64,000 nucleotides of DNA from Pseudoclavibacter soli DSM 23366 (GCF_000423505.1 NZ_KE384027.1:187140-251139); one strand, 5' to 3'. Positions 38,028-46,601 are shown, counted from the stretch's first letter. Notes: generated from the sequence alone by a model not told the origin. Numbers and translations: made by a program.

Positions 38028-38231
38028 TCACAGACTAATGGACACCGGTGACGTCCGGGTGAGATGCGTCGTGCGCAGAAAACTGCCGCTCGAGCGGCCG
38101 ACACCTCGTGACGACGTCGCCGCGCCGGTGTTTCGTGCGGATGCGGTGCCCGCGTTCGCCGGGGATCCGGCGCCCTGCTGCCACCGGCTCTGGGCGAGTG
38201 CGTCGATGAGTCGGCGGTCGTCGATGTTCAT
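38028..38231 (-). CDS. Small hypothetical protein, 67 residues
   Basis: The ATG at 38231 is preceded by AGGAGG at ideal spacing, the main support for this gene. The product starts NIDDRRLIDALAQSRWQ, which could be a short helix, and then becomes Ser/Thr/Ala/Arg-rich and probably unstructured. No family is recognised. It lies in the gap upstream of the TM2 gene and opposite an NAD(P)-binding protein gene. Confidence 0.45.
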   Translation of the reverse strand: MNIDDRRLIDALAQSRWQQGAGSPANAGTASARNTGAATSSRGVGRSSGSFLRTTHLTRTSPVSISL

Positions 38232-38311
38232 GCGGCCTCCTGTGGCTTGGACGATGTGGTCTGCAGCCTAGAGACAGCTGAGTGCATGCCGTGAGCACTC
38301 TGTCACGGGGG

Positions 38312-38340
38312 TGGTCAAGCGGACGTGGCTCACGTAGGGT
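38312..38340 (+). promoter_or_regulatory. Promoter TGGTCA-N17-TAGGGT for a leaderless gene
   Basis: A -35-like TGGTCA at 38312 and -10-like TAGGGT at 38335 are 17 bases apart, and ATG 38347 follows six bases after the -10. No ribosome binding site fits in between, so translation is probably leaderless. Confidence 0.5.
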
Positions 38341-38346
38341 GGCGGC

Positions 38347-39033
38347 ATGAGCAGGATTCTGATTCTCGGCGGTCACGGCAGAGTGGCGCTGCTGGCCACC
38401 CCCAAACTCGTCGCCCGCGGCCACGAGGTCACCTCGGTGGTGCGCGACGACGCACAGTTCGGCGATGTCGAGGCGGCCGGCGGGCATCCGCGCCTGTTCA
38501 ACCTCGAGCTGGCGACGACGGATGCGCTGGTCGATTTGATCAGCCCCTTCGACGCAGTCGTGTGGTCGGCTGGTGCGGGCGGTGGCGACCCCACTCGCAC
38601 TTGGGCGATCGATCGTGATGCGGCTGTGCGCTCGGTGCAGGCTGCCGTCATCGCGCAGGTACGCCGCTATGTCATGGTGTCGTGGGCCGGGTCGCGACTT
38701 AACCACGGCATTCCCGAGGGCGACTCGTTCTACCCCTATGCACAGGCCAAGGCCATCGCCGATGCCGTGGTGCGCGACAGCGGGCTCGACTTCACGGTGC
38801 TCGGCCCTGCGCGTCTCACCGATGAACCCGGTACCGGCGCGATCGGTGAGGCGGCCACCCGGGTCAGTGCTGGGGCCAGCGCTGTTGCAGGCCAAGGGGC
38901 GGCGGTCTCTCGTGACGACGTCGCGGCGGCGATCGTCGCGGTGCTCGAGGATCGCGACACCGCCGGGCACACCATCACGTTTGGCCAGGGAGACATTCCT
39001 ATTGCTGAATATGTCGGGCTCGCTGAGGGGTGA
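38347..39033 (+). CDS. NAD(P)-binding Rossmann-fold protein (atypical SDR, NmrA/SDRa5-like)
   Basis: A 228-residue protein with ILILGGHGRVALLATPKLVARGH at the start. The GGHGRVA loop binds NAD(P), followed by VVWSAGAGGG near residue 70 and YAQAKAIADAVVRDSGLDFTVLGP around 135-155, where Y and K take the YxxxK places. FGQGDIPI closes the fold. Such small atypical SDRs act as NAD(P)-dependent reductases or redox-sensing proteins; the substrate cannot be read. It converges on the aminotransferase gene with 5 bases between stops. Confidence 0.8.
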   Translation: MSRILILGGHGRVALLATPKLVARGHEVTSVVRDDAQFGDVEAAGGHPRLFNLELATTDALVDLISPFDAVVWSAGAGGGDPTRTWAIDRDAAVRSVQAAVIAQVRRYVMVSWAGSRLNHGIPEGDSFYPYAQAKAIADAVVRDSGLDFTVLGPARLTDEPGTGAIGEAATRVSAGASAVAGQGAAVSRDDVAAAIVAVLEDRDTAGHTITFGQGDIPIAEYVGLAEG

Positions 39034-39038
39034 TCAGC

Positions 39039-40025
39039 TCAGTTTGCGCCCTGACGCGAAGTGAAGTCGGCGAACTCGGCGAGTGAGTGCGCACAGACCT
39101 CGTCTTGGTGGCTGCGCGAGTAGAGATTCACCGCGACAGCGAGCTCTTCGTCGATGGCGATGGGGCGACCATCAAGTTGCTCGACCGGCCGCACGTTCGA
39201 GCCTCCCATGGTCCAGATCGCATCAGCCTGCTGCAGCATCTCGACTGCGTATCGCCCATATTCGCAGGTGATGCCCTGGCTGCGGGCATAGGCGAAGAAC
39301 TCGCGTTGAGTGGTGCCGTAAAGAATGCCCAAAGACGGGTCAGGTGTGCAGAGCGTGCCGTTGACCCGGAACACGATTGATGACGTGGGACATTCCAGCA
39401 TGACGCCCTCTGTGCTGTAGAGAATGGCGTTATTCGCACCACGTCGAGCGCACTCTCGATACATCGCCTTGTTCGACGCATAGGAGAGTGTCTTCGCGCC
39501 CCGCAGCATCCATGGTGCGAAATGGGCGGTGTCAGCCGATACCCCAGTGGCCAGCGTGACCAACTGCTGTCGGTCGGGCTGCGCCGGAGAGTCACTGCGG
39601 GGCTCGATAATCGCCCAGACACGAGCAACGCCAGGGTCGCCTTCGCGCCCGCCGAGAAGCTGCGGGTCATCTCCGCGTGACACGAGGATTTTGACGAGCT
39701 GCTGCTCTTGGGCGGGCGGTGCCGCGCGGCGTTGGTACTCGGAGATCAGCGACTGTACGGCGTGTTCGAGGGCCTCGATGTCGAGCACGGAGAAGTCGAG
39801 CAGCGCCGCACTGTGCGCGAGTCTTGCGAGGTGGGGGCGCAACGACAGCGCCGTGCCGTGCCAGACCGTCGTCGCCTCGAAAACTCCGTCACCTCGCTGT
39901 ACTGCGAGATCGAACAGACTCACCTGGTTGCTGAGCGGGGCATCAAACACGACAAGATCGTCGTCGACCGGCCGCTCACCGAAGGCCTGACGGCCGTCGA
40001 TCCAGGCACTGAGAGTCATGGGCAT
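39039..40025 (-). CDS. Class IV PLP aminotransferase (branched-chain or D-amino acid type)
   Basis: A 328-residue fold-type IV enzyme. [19 protein letters not shown] near residues 180-195 carries the PLP-binding lysine. EGVMLECPTSSIVFRV near 215 and GILYGTTQREFF near 240 bind the cofactor phosphate. The subfamily (branched-chain aminotransferase, D-amino acid transaminase or aminodeoxychorismate lyase) is not settled by these motifs. It lies 21 bases downstream of a D-2-hydroxyacid dehydrogenase gene in the same operon, so the pair may interconvert amino acid, 2-oxo acid and hydroxy acid. A paralogue lies at 59.5-60.4 kb. Confidence 0.85.
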   Translation of the reverse strand: MPMTLSAWIDGRQAFGERPVDDDLVVFDAPLSNQVSLFDLAVQRGDGVFEATTVWHGTALSLRPHLARLAHSAALLDFSVLDIEALEHAVQSLISEYQRRAAPPAQEQQLVKILVSRGDDPQLLGGREGDPGVARVWAIIEPRSDSPAQPDRQQLVTLATGVSADTAHFAPWMLRGAKTLSYASNKAMYRECARRGANNAILYSTEGVMLECPTSSIVFRVNGTLCTPDPSLGILYGTTQREFFAYARSQGITCEYGRYAVEMLQQADAIWTMGGSNVRPVEQLDGRPIAIDEELAVAVNLYSRSHQDEVCAHSLAEFADFTSRQGAN

Positions 40026-40046
40026 GTGGGTTCTCCTCTGCTGAGC

Positions 40047-40973
40047 TCACTCGTGGGTGAGAATGATGTTTGCCGGCGTCTGCCGGTCGATGATCGCCTG
40101 CACCTGTGCGGCGACCAGCTGTCGGGTCGCGTGTAGGAAGTCGTCTGTGTTGCCGCCGATGTGTGGGGTGATGAACACCCCGGGGGCCTCCCAAAGAGGG
40201 TGTTCGACAGGCAGCGGCTCGGGATCAACCACATCGAGCGCCGCCCGCAGACGCCCTTGCTTGAGCTCGGCCAGCAGGTCGGCTGTGTCGATCAGCCCGC
40301 CACGACCCACGTTGACCACGAGCGAATCATCGGGCAGCAGGTTGAGGCGTCGGGCATCAATCAGCCCCTGCGTGTCGTGCGTCAGCGGAATGGCCAGCAG
40401 CAGCACATCGTGCGCCGGCAGCAGTGCGTCGAGCTCGCTGATGGCGTGCACGGAGCGACCCGTCTCTGCACTCGTGCGTGCAGTGCGAGCCACCACGGTC
40501 AGCTCGGCCACATCGAATGCCTCCAACCGGCGAATGATCGCTTTGCCGAGTCCTCCGTAGCCGAGCAGCAGCACGCGAGCGGTGCGCAGAGAGCGTGTCC
40601 ACAGGGTCTGCCAGTGATGTGCGGCAGCCTGTTCGAAGGCGGCGTCGTATTGCCTGAGCCCGGCAATCGTCAGCGCGAGAGCATGCTCGGCGGTCGACTC
40701 CTCGACGCAGCCACGAGCATTCATCGCCGTTACCTGAGCCGGCAGGCGGTCGACGATCCAGTCGAACCCCAGCGAGAGCAGCTGCAACCAGCGCAACGAG
40801 GGAATCTGGGTGATACGCGGTTGGTGAGTCGCGTCGAGCGGGCGTGCCGTGACCAGCATCTCGGCATCGGGCGGGCTGTCAGGGGCGTCGATGTGCCACA
40901 CGAGGCAGTCGACGTCGGGCACCGCTGCACGCAGGGTTGCGGCATAGATTTCGTCGGGAACGATGACTCTCAT
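40047..40973 (-). CDS. D-2-hydroxyacid dehydrogenase
   Basis: A 308-residue NAD(P)-dependent dehydrogenase. LLLGYGGLGKAIIRRL near residue 140 is the nucleotide loop, VNVGRGGLIDTADLLAELKQG near 225 carries the catalytic arginine, and FITPHIGGNTDDF near 275 the histidine. ATG 40973 (MRVIVPDEIYAATL) is chosen because AAGGAGAT precedes it; 22 more upstream codons lack support. The short N-terminal catalytic half (WHIDAPDSPP) fits the subgroup acting on phenyl- or ketopantoate-like acids. It is first in an operon with the aminotransferase and is preceded by an AT-rich palindromic promoter region. Confidence 0.87.
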   Translation of the reverse strand: MRVIVPDEIYAATLRAAVPDVDCLVWHIDAPDSPPDAEMLVTARPLDATHQPRITQIPSLRWLQLLSLGFDWIVDRLPAQVTAMNARGCVEESTAEHALALTIAGLRQYDAAFEQAAAHHWQTLWTRSLRTARVLLLGYGGLGKAIIRRLEAFDVAELTVVARTARTSAETGRSVHAISELDALLPAHDVLLLAIPLTHDTQGLIDARRLNLLPDDSLVVNVGRGGLIDTADLLAELKQGRLRAALDVVDPEPLPVEHPLWEAPGVFITPHIGGNTDDFLHATRQLVAAQVQAIIDRQTPANIILTHE

Positions 40974-41270
40974 TTTTATCTCCTTGTGGGTGTCTTCAAA
41001 CAGGTGAGTGGGCAGGAGCCGTCGCGGACAAAGATCCATTTAAGGTGACCAGTGGATCGCTCATAGGGAGCGGATGTCTGACGGTCAAGTTGCGCTGGCG
41101 CCTGAAAGTGGCATGACATGTGAGTACGGGCTGCAGCAGGATCTGCCTTGAGAAAGCCTGAGCTTGACGGCCAAGTGTGTGCAGCTCGGCCAAGTGAGGT
41201 GCAACGGAGTTCGGCCGCCGACGGATTGCCATTTTTAAGTACTCTGCTTCGAAAGTGATGTAACGATCGT

Positions 41271-41298
41271 CTATCGATAGGCAACATATGTTACATAT
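41271..41298. promoter_or_regulatory. AT-rich palindromes upstream of the hydroxyacid dehydrogenase operon
   Basis: Within the 471-base gap 40974-41444, which holds no supported gene, lie CTATCGATAG (41271-41280) and AACATATGTT (41283-41292), both perfect palindromes, directly followed by TACATATAATG. The stretch is far more AT-rich than its surroundings and looks like a regulator-bound promoter for the reverse-strand operon. The regulator is not identified. Confidence 0.4.
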
Positions 41299-41444
41299 AA
41301 TGTGTAATTATATTTCGAAAGCATGAACTCTCGCCGCATCGGCAAAGACATACGATTCAAATATGTGACGCAGGTGGGTTGTCTCCTCAAAAGGGAGTTG
41401 TCTGTGTAACCGCAAGTAGAGAGGTTCTCACCAGTCGGTATGGC

Positions 41445-42209
41445 TCAGGCGCGCAGTGAGCCGCGCAGGTCGTCGAGCTCTGCGTCGCCCAGCCCATTGC
41501 GGGCGAGGTAGGCCGCTGCGCCGCCGTGCTCGGTGTCGAGATGATCGATGGCGGCTTCGAGTGCGGCCGGTGGGGCCTCGGCAATCAGGGTGACCAGCTC
41601 GTCGGTGAGCACCCCTCCGGCGGCGCGCACGCGTTGCAAGGCCCCTTCGAGCCACGGGCCGGCCAGCTGCTCGGTGGTGGCCGCATAGTCGGTGACCACG
41701 GCATCCTGTCGAGTGTCGATCGCCAGCAGAATCAGTGCCACCGTGATGCCGGTGCGGTCTTTGCCGGCGGTGCAATGCACCAGCACGCCGGCGGTCGGGC
41801 GGATGGCCAGCGCGCGAGCGATGCGCACGAACACGGCCGCGTCGTGGTCGAGCAGACTGCGATAGAGATCAGGCAGCGTGGGAAGCCCCGCGAGACTCGC
41901 CTGCAGCGACCCCTCGAGCAGTGGCAGGTGCACCTGGTTGACGGCTCGCTGCGTGCCGAGATCGTCGGGCAGGCGGGTGCGCTCGTCAAGGGTGCGCAGA
42001 TCGAACACCGTGTCGATGGGGCTGGCGTCGAACCATGCCGTGGCCTCGGGGCGGAGCGTGCCGGGCGCCGCGCCGCGGAACAGCCGATTGCGCCGCACCC
42101 GGCCGCCGTCGCTCAGCGGCAGTCCGCCGACATCGCGCAGATTGACCACGCCCGGCAGCTCGACATGGCGCGGCGGTGCGTCGGTCGAGGGCTGGCGTGC
42201 AGGGGTCAT
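41445..42209 (-). CDS. Protein tyrosine phosphatase, DSP/LipA-PtpB type
   Basis: A 254-residue cytosolic phosphatase. PGVVNLRDVGGLPLSDGGRV near residues 20-38 and RLFRGAAPGTL near 42 are the N-terminal hallmarks of this family, and VLVHCTAGKDRTGITVAL near 145 holds the catalytic P-loop HCTAGKDRTG with cysteine and arginine. The lysine and aspartate inside the loop match mycobacterial PtpB and related lipid or triple-specificity phosphatases. Known members act on phosphotyrosine, phosphoserine/threonine or phosphoinositides; the target here is unknown. Confidence 0.9.
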   Translation of the reverse strand: MTPARQPSTDAPPRHVELPGVVNLRDVGGLPLSDGGRVRRNRLFRGAAPGTLRPEATAWFDASPIDTVFDLRTLDERTRLPDDLGTQRAVNQVHLPLLEGSLQASLAGLPTLPDLYRSLLDHDAAVFVRIARALAIRPTAGVLVHCTAGKDRTGITVALILLAIDTRQDAVVTDYAATTEQLAGPWLEGALQRVRAAGGVLTDELVTLIAEAPPAALEAAIDHLDTEHGGAAAYLARNGLGDAELDDLRGSLRA

Positions 42210-42340
42210 GCCCTTCAGCGTAGAGGGCTGGCGCGTGCCATGCCAGCATGCGGCGCTCTGCGGCCAGCGACAGGTAGGCTCGAAGACGTCCGGCGCCTTG
42301 CCACAGTGCAGGCGTTTGGCGAATGACCCGAGGAGACATC

Positions 42341-43483
42341 GTGACGCATTATGAGCACATCGTCATCGGCGGCGGCGCCATGGGATCGGCCGCTGCCTGG
42401 CAGTTGGCCCGTCGAGGCAGAGAGGTGCTGCTGCTCGAGCGCTTCGACCAGGTGCATCTGCATGGGGCGTCGCATGGGGCGAGCCGCAACTTCAACATCG
42501 CCTACGAAGAGCCCGACTATCTGCGCCTGGTCGCCGAGGCCGGTGGGCTGTGGCGTGAACTCGAGGCCGAGACCGACACGCACGTGCTCGACATGGTGGG
42601 GCTGGTCAACCACGGCGCCGGCGAGATCGAGGGTCACGATCAGCTGCTGCACCAGTATGGATTCGCGGCGACCACGCTGACACCCGACGAGGCGGCCGAG
42701 CGCTGGCCGGGCATCCGTTTTGACACCAGAGTGACCTACACACCAGATGGGGGTCGGCTAAATCCCGACCTGGCCATCCCGGCGCTGCAGCGCGCTGCCG
42801 CCCGACACGACGCTGAGCTGCGTCACCAGACCGCGGTGCGCGGCATCGAGGTTCTCGCCGACGGCACCGTGGCCGTGCACACCGACGATGAGACGCTCAC
42901 CGCAGACTCAGCGGTGGTCACGCTCGGCGCCTGGAGCCGCAAGCTGTTGGAGGGCATTGTCGAGCTGCCGCCGCTGGTGGTCACGCAAGAGCAGCCCGCG
43001 CATTTCGCGCTCGCTTCGGGCGGCGACGGGCTCGACGCAGAGACGGCCGCCCTGTGGCCGGGCTTCAACCACCTGAGAGCTGCGGGCGATGCGCGCACCG
43101 ACTGGTGGTACTCCGACGTGTACGGCATGTTGACCCCTGGTGAGGGCATCAAGGCTGGCTGGCACGGCACCGGGCCGGTGGTCGACCCCGACCATCGCAG
43201 CTACGAGCCCGAACCCGTGCAGCTCGCGGCCCTGCAGCGCTACGTGCGCGAGTATCTGCCGGGTGCCGATGCCGACAGCCTGGTGCCGGTCAGCTGCACC
43301 TACACCACTACGCCCGACGAAGACTTCGTGATCGACCGGCGTGGCCCGATTGTGGTGGGCGCGGGTTTCAGCGGGCACGGGTTCAAGTTCGTGCCCGCGG
43401 TGGGGCGGCTGCTCGCCGAATTGGCCACCGAGGCGGATGCCCGGGCCGTTTCGCGGTTCAGCCTCGCCCGGTTTGGGCTATAG
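42341..43483 (+). CDS. FAD-dependent oxidase, sarcosine / N-methyltryptophan oxidase-like
   Basis: A 380-residue flavoprotein of the DAO family. HIVIGGGAMGSAAAWQLARRG at the start binds FAD, followed by LLERFDQVHLHGASHGASR, a motif of monomeric sarcosine oxidase and MTOX. VSCTYTTTPDEDFVIDR near residue 308 contains the cysteine that in those enzymes covalently binds the flavin, and GAGFSGHGFKFVPAVG follows near 335. GTG 42341 with GAGGAGA upstream is the likely start. The enzyme should oxidise an N-methyl or secondary amino acid, producing hydrogen peroxide and formaldehyde or an imine product. Its exact substrate is not determined by sequence. Confidence 0.88.
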   Translation: MTHYEHIVIGGGAMGSAAAWQLARRGREVLLLERFDQVHLHGASHGASRNFNIAYEEPDYLRLVAEAGGLWRELEAETDTHVLDMVGLVNHGAGEIEGHDQLLHQYGFAATTLTPDEAAERWPGIRFDTRVTYTPDGGRLNPDLAIPALQRAAARHDAELRHQTAVRGIEVLADGTVAVHTDDETLTADSAVVTLGAWSRKLLEGIVELPPLVVTQEQPAHFALASGGDGLDAETAALWPGFNHLRAAGDARTDWWYSDVYGMLTPGEGIKAGWHGTGPVVDPDHRSYEPEPVQLAALQRYVREYLPGADADSLVPVSCTYTTTPDEDFVIDRRGPIVVGAGFSGHGFKFVPAVGRLLAELATEADARAVSRFSLARFGL

Positions 43484-43551
43484 GGCGGTGGCCCCGACCG
43501 CGGGATGCGCGACGTGCATGGTTTCCCCGGGGAGCGGGGTGTTCGGTGCGT

Positions 43552-43659
43552 GTTTTCACGGAGGCGTGCGCGTTTTCACGTGTGGGTGGGTGTTTTTGGT
43601 GAAAACGTGTGCGCCGGGGTGAAACGGTGCGCGCTTGAGTGAGGGTGTGCGTGTTTCAC
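43552..43659. repeat. Cluster of GTTTTCAC / GTGAAAAC motifs in a G/T-rich intergenic stretch
   Basis: GTTTTCAC occurs at 43552 and 43572, its complement GTGAAAAC at 43599, and the shorter forms GTGAAAC at 43619 and GTTTCAC at 43653, separated by GTGCG-rich spacers. The units can pair into alternative hairpins. They fill most of the 218-base gap between two convergent genes, where no gene is seen. Confidence 0.6.
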
Positions 43660-43701
43660 CGGGGGTGCGCAACGGGGCGAGAGTGCGCGGTGGGGTGAGC
43701 G

Positions 43702-44958
43702 CTACGCCTCGGCGTCTTTGCGCTGCTGATCGGCCAGCGCCTCGGCATCTGCCGCCGCAGGTGGGCGCGGGCTGCCGAGCGAGAGCATGAGCCGGTTGGC
43801 CCAGGTGAAGAACGCCGCGGCAGCCAGGGCGTCGAACGCCTCGCCGTCGCTGAGCCCCTGTGCACGCAGCGCCTGAATGTGCTGCCCCTCGAGCACCTCG
43901 GCACCGGCCTGCAGCGCGGCCACGGCGTTGACGATGGCCCGCCAGCGCGCGTCGGTGTCGAACTCGACCCCCTCGGCCAGTAGCCGCTGCACCTCGTCGA
44001 CGCGGCCGGTCAGCTTCTCAGCGAAGCGCGAGTGCACACTCGCACATAGGCGGCATCCGTTCAGCCGCGAGGTCACTGCGGCCGCCAGCTCGCGCTCGCC
44101 GCGAGGCAGGCCGCCCTCGCTCAAGAAGATCGTCTCGTCGATGATCGTGCGCGTGGTCAGCGACGCAGGATGCCAGGCCAGCAGCCGAAAATAGGGCGAC
44201 TTCGGCCAGGCGCTCGCGGCCAGCGCGGCCTGCTGTTCATCGGTGGCCCGAGTGGGCTCGAGCGGTGACACCCAGGCGTGCCACACCAAAGGCTCGGCGG
44301 TGAATCGCTGGGCCCGGTCGGCGATGATCTCGCCGCGGTCGGCGGCAGGATGGGCCACGAACGCGAGCTCGGAGAGTGCAGGAATCTGGTCGGCAGTGGC
44401 GCTGACTCCCTCAGCGGCAATCGTCGAATCTGCGGTGGCTGGTGCTGCGGCGGATTCGGTGATCGTCTGGGCCGCCGCGCGCAGCCGCACGAAGAATCCC
44501 ACGAACGAGATGATCTGCGAGATCAGCACGATGTCGGCGGCATCGAAGCCCGCGGCGAGCAGCCCGTCGAGGTCATCGGGTGAGGCCGCACCGGGGCGCA
44601 GCACCAGCAGGTCGATGTGCCGGGCGATCGCACGCAGCCAGCGCGGGGCGGCAGACAGCTCGCTGGATGCCGTGGGCGCAGTGATCAGCCGGCCCACTTC
44701 GATCGGCAGCTCGGCCAGCAGCTCGTCTAACGTTGCATCATCTGACTCGAGCCAGGCAGTGCGCGCCGCCACGGTCAGTCGCACGGATCGGCTCAGCGAG
44801 TGCAGCTGTGGGTCGGCGGCGTCATCGAAGACCGCGGTGACGAAGGCCGCGATGCCTGGCAGCAGATCGGGGCGATGACCGGTGATGAGGGCTTGGGCGT
44901 TGCCAGAGAGCGTGCCGCGCAGAGCCTGAGCGACCGGCGAGGTGGGGGAGGTGGTCAT
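43702..44958 (-). CDS. Double CMD/AhpD-like alkylhydroperoxidase-domain protein
   Basis: A 418-residue protein made of two AhpD-like helical domains. The N-terminal one (residues 1-170, LPGIAAFVTAVFDDAAD, DLDGLLAAGFDAADIVLISQIISFVGFF) lacks a CxxC. The C-terminal one (about 215-395) has SRLNGCRLCASVHSRF, with the CxxC-x3-H of AhpD enzymes. Elsewhere the two halves occur as separate neighbouring genes of the CMD/alkylhydroperoxidase families Avi_7170 and Avi_7169, so this looks like their fusion. They recur beside oxygenases and ABC importers and are thought to remove reactive by-products. It lies 36 bases downstream of the MocR-type gene. Confidence 0.75.
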   Translation of the reverse strand: MTTSPTSPVAQALRGTLSGNAQALITGHRPDLLPGIAAFVTAVFDDAADPQLHSLSRSVRLTVAARTAWLESDDATLDELLAELPIEVGRLITAPTASSELSAAPRWLRAIARHIDLLVLRPGAASPDDLDGLLAAGFDAADIVLISQIISFVGFFVRLRAAAQTITESAAAPATADSTIAAEGVSATADQIPALSELAFVAHPAADRGEIIADRAQRFTAEPLVWHAWVSPLEPTRATDEQQAALAASAWPKSPYFRLLAWHPASLTTRTIIDETIFLSEGGLPRGERELAAAVTSRLNGCRLCASVHSRFAEKLTGRVDEVQRLLAEGVEFDTDARWRAIVNAVAALQAGAEVLEGQHIQALRAQGLSDGEAFDALAAAAFFTWANRLMLSLGSPRPPAAADAEALADQQRKDAEA

Positions 44959-44994
44959 GATGCTTTCAGAGTCGGGGGAGTGGAGCAGGCGGGG

Positions 44995-46395
44995 TCAGAA
45001 GCCCGGCGGTGCGAGCTCGCCGCGGGCGGCGCGACCGATCAGCCGGGCGAACTGTGCGCTGAGCTCGGGCGAGTTGGGCAGCTGAGTGACGGCAATGCGC
45101 AGATGCCCCTGCGCCGGCGGAGTGACAAAGGTGTGTTCGCTGGGGCTCAGCACCACGCCATGCGCCGCCAGCGCCAGCAGTGCCTGATTCTCGTGGGCAG
45201 TGGGCACCCACAGCAGCAGGGGATCGACCGGCGCAGACCATGGTGTGCCCTGCGCGTCGAGCTGCTCGGCCAGCAGGGCTCGACGCGCGGCGGTGGCGCG
45301 TTCCATGCGCTCGACCACGCGGGTGGCCGCGCGGCTCTCGAGCTGCACTGCCAGCGCGTTCTGCAGAATGCGGCTGTTCATTGCGGCGCCGTGACTGCGC
45401 AGGGCTCGCACCCGCTCGACGATGCGGGCCGGGCCGCCGATGACTGTGGTGCGCAGGTCGACGCCATAGGCACGGCAGTACGAGCGCATGCGCACCACCT
45501 GACCGGGCAGCGCGCGCGCCACCGTCAGCCCCTGCACGCTCGACAGCGGGCCGAGCACGTCGTCTTCGATCACGATCACGCCGTCACCGCCGGGCGCGTG
45601 GCGAATGGTTTCGGCCAACTCGTCGAGACGCTGCTGATCGCCGCCGGCACTCAGTGAAAACGAGCTGCTCGGCTGCAGCAGAACGGCTCCGGCGCCGGCA
45701 CGCAGCGCCTGCTCGAGTGAGTGCACCGCCGGGCCGTTCTCATCGTGTTCGATCGGCAGCAGGTGCAGGCCCAAGCCGCGCAGTGAGGCGACTGTGCCCG
45801 GTGTCGTTGGCTGTGCCACGGCGATCGGGCGATCGCGCCCGATGAGATCGGCCACCGCCTCGGCGACCAGCACCGTGGCCTCGCCGGCGCCGCCGACTGT
45901 GGTCCAGGCTTCGGGAGCGAACGGCCATTCGGCGGCGGCCACATGGCGCAGCCGGTCGGTGATGTAGACCTTGGTGGGGTCGTTGGTATGCGGCTCGTGC
46001 AGCGCGGCGGCCAGCGCACTGGCGAGATCGGGCTGCAGTTTCGGGTCAGGATGCCCAGTGACCAGGTCGAGGGCATGCCAGCCGTCGAATGCGGTGACTG
46101 TCGACGTCGCGGGGCTGGGCTGAGCCGCGGGTGCAGTGCTGTCTGTGGTGGCGACGAATGAGCCGCCCCGTCTGCGGGTCACGATCAGCCCGCGATCGCG
46201 CAGCAGCGCCCAAGCGTTGGCGAGCAGGCCACGGCTCAGGCCGGTGTCGGCGGCGAGTTCGCGAATGGTGGGCAGCGCGGTGCCTGGCGGCAACTGCCCG
46301 GAGGCGATGAACCCTTCGAGCTGGTGCACGATGTCTCGAGAGGTGCCCGGCTGCAGCAGGATGGCGACGTCGACGGCCGCTTCTGTGCTGGTCAT
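44995..46395 (-). CDS. MocR-type GntR regulator with aminotransferase-like domain lacking the PLP lysine
   Basis: A 466-residue protein. Residues 15-80 are a GntR winged helix (IVHQLEGFIASGQLPPGTALP, IRELAADTGLSRGLLANAW). The rest has the class I aminotransferase fold typical of MocR/PdxR regulators (GGAGEATVLVAEA, QPTTPGTVASL, VIVIEDDV near 275). At the place where these proteins normally have SFSK, with the lysine bound to PLP, this one reads RSYCRAYGVDLR, with arginine at residue 308 (codon 45472-45474). It may bind PLP non-covalently or sense another ligand. It is divergent from the importer operon and probably regulates it. Confidence 0.85.
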   Translation of the reverse strand: MTSTEAAVDVAILLQPGTSRDIVHQLEGFIASGQLPPGTALPTIRELAADTGLSRGLLANAWALLRDRGLIVTRRRGGSFVATTDSTAPAAQPSPATSTVTAFDGWHALDLVTGHPDPKLQPDLASALAAALHEPHTNDPTKVYITDRLRHVAAAEWPFAPEAWTTVGGAGEATVLVAEAVADLIGRDRPIAVAQPTTPGTVASLRGLGLHLLPIEHDENGPAVHSLEQALRAGAGAVLLQPSSSFSLSAGGDQQRLDELAETIRHAPGGDGVIVIEDDVLGPLSSVQGLTVARALPGQVVRMRSYCRAYGVDLRTTVIGGPARIVERVRALRSHGAAMNSRILQNALAVQLESRAATRVVERMERATAARRALLAEQLDAQGTPWSAPVDPLLLWVPTAHENQALLALAAHGVVLSPSEHTFVTPPAQGHLRIAVTQLPNSPELSAQFARLIGRAARGELAPPGF

Positions 46396-46471
46396 GGGAT
46401 CTCCTGTGCTGTGGTGCTGCCCTTCAAGTATGGGGTACGTGTGGCAGTCGAGCAGCGAGTGTTGAGAAATA

Positions 46472-46526
46472 TGTCTATCTTTATGTCAGTGTCATATTTA
46501 GACACAAATGTCATCTGTCAATGACA
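46472..46526. promoter_or_regulatory. Putative operator cluster in the MocR/importer divergent gap
   Basis: TGTCTA (46472) and TAGACA (46499) form an inverted pair, and TGTCAATGACA (46516-46526) is a palindrome. Several further TGTCA copies lie between. The stretch is AT-rich within a GC-rich setting and lies between the two start codons (46395 and 46602), so binding by the divergent MocR-type regulator is inferred. Confidence 0.45.
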
Positions 46527-46601
46527 AACGTGTGAGATTGATCAGCGAACGAACCAATAATGTCGCCACTGCTGTGGCGCCATCATCCCCCAAGGAGACT
46601 G

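Noticed and set aside
43484-43701. A possible small protein in the G/T-rich gap
   Set aside because: The frame gives low-complexity Cys/Val/Gly-rich sequence, no ribosome binding site and the region is dominated by short repeats.
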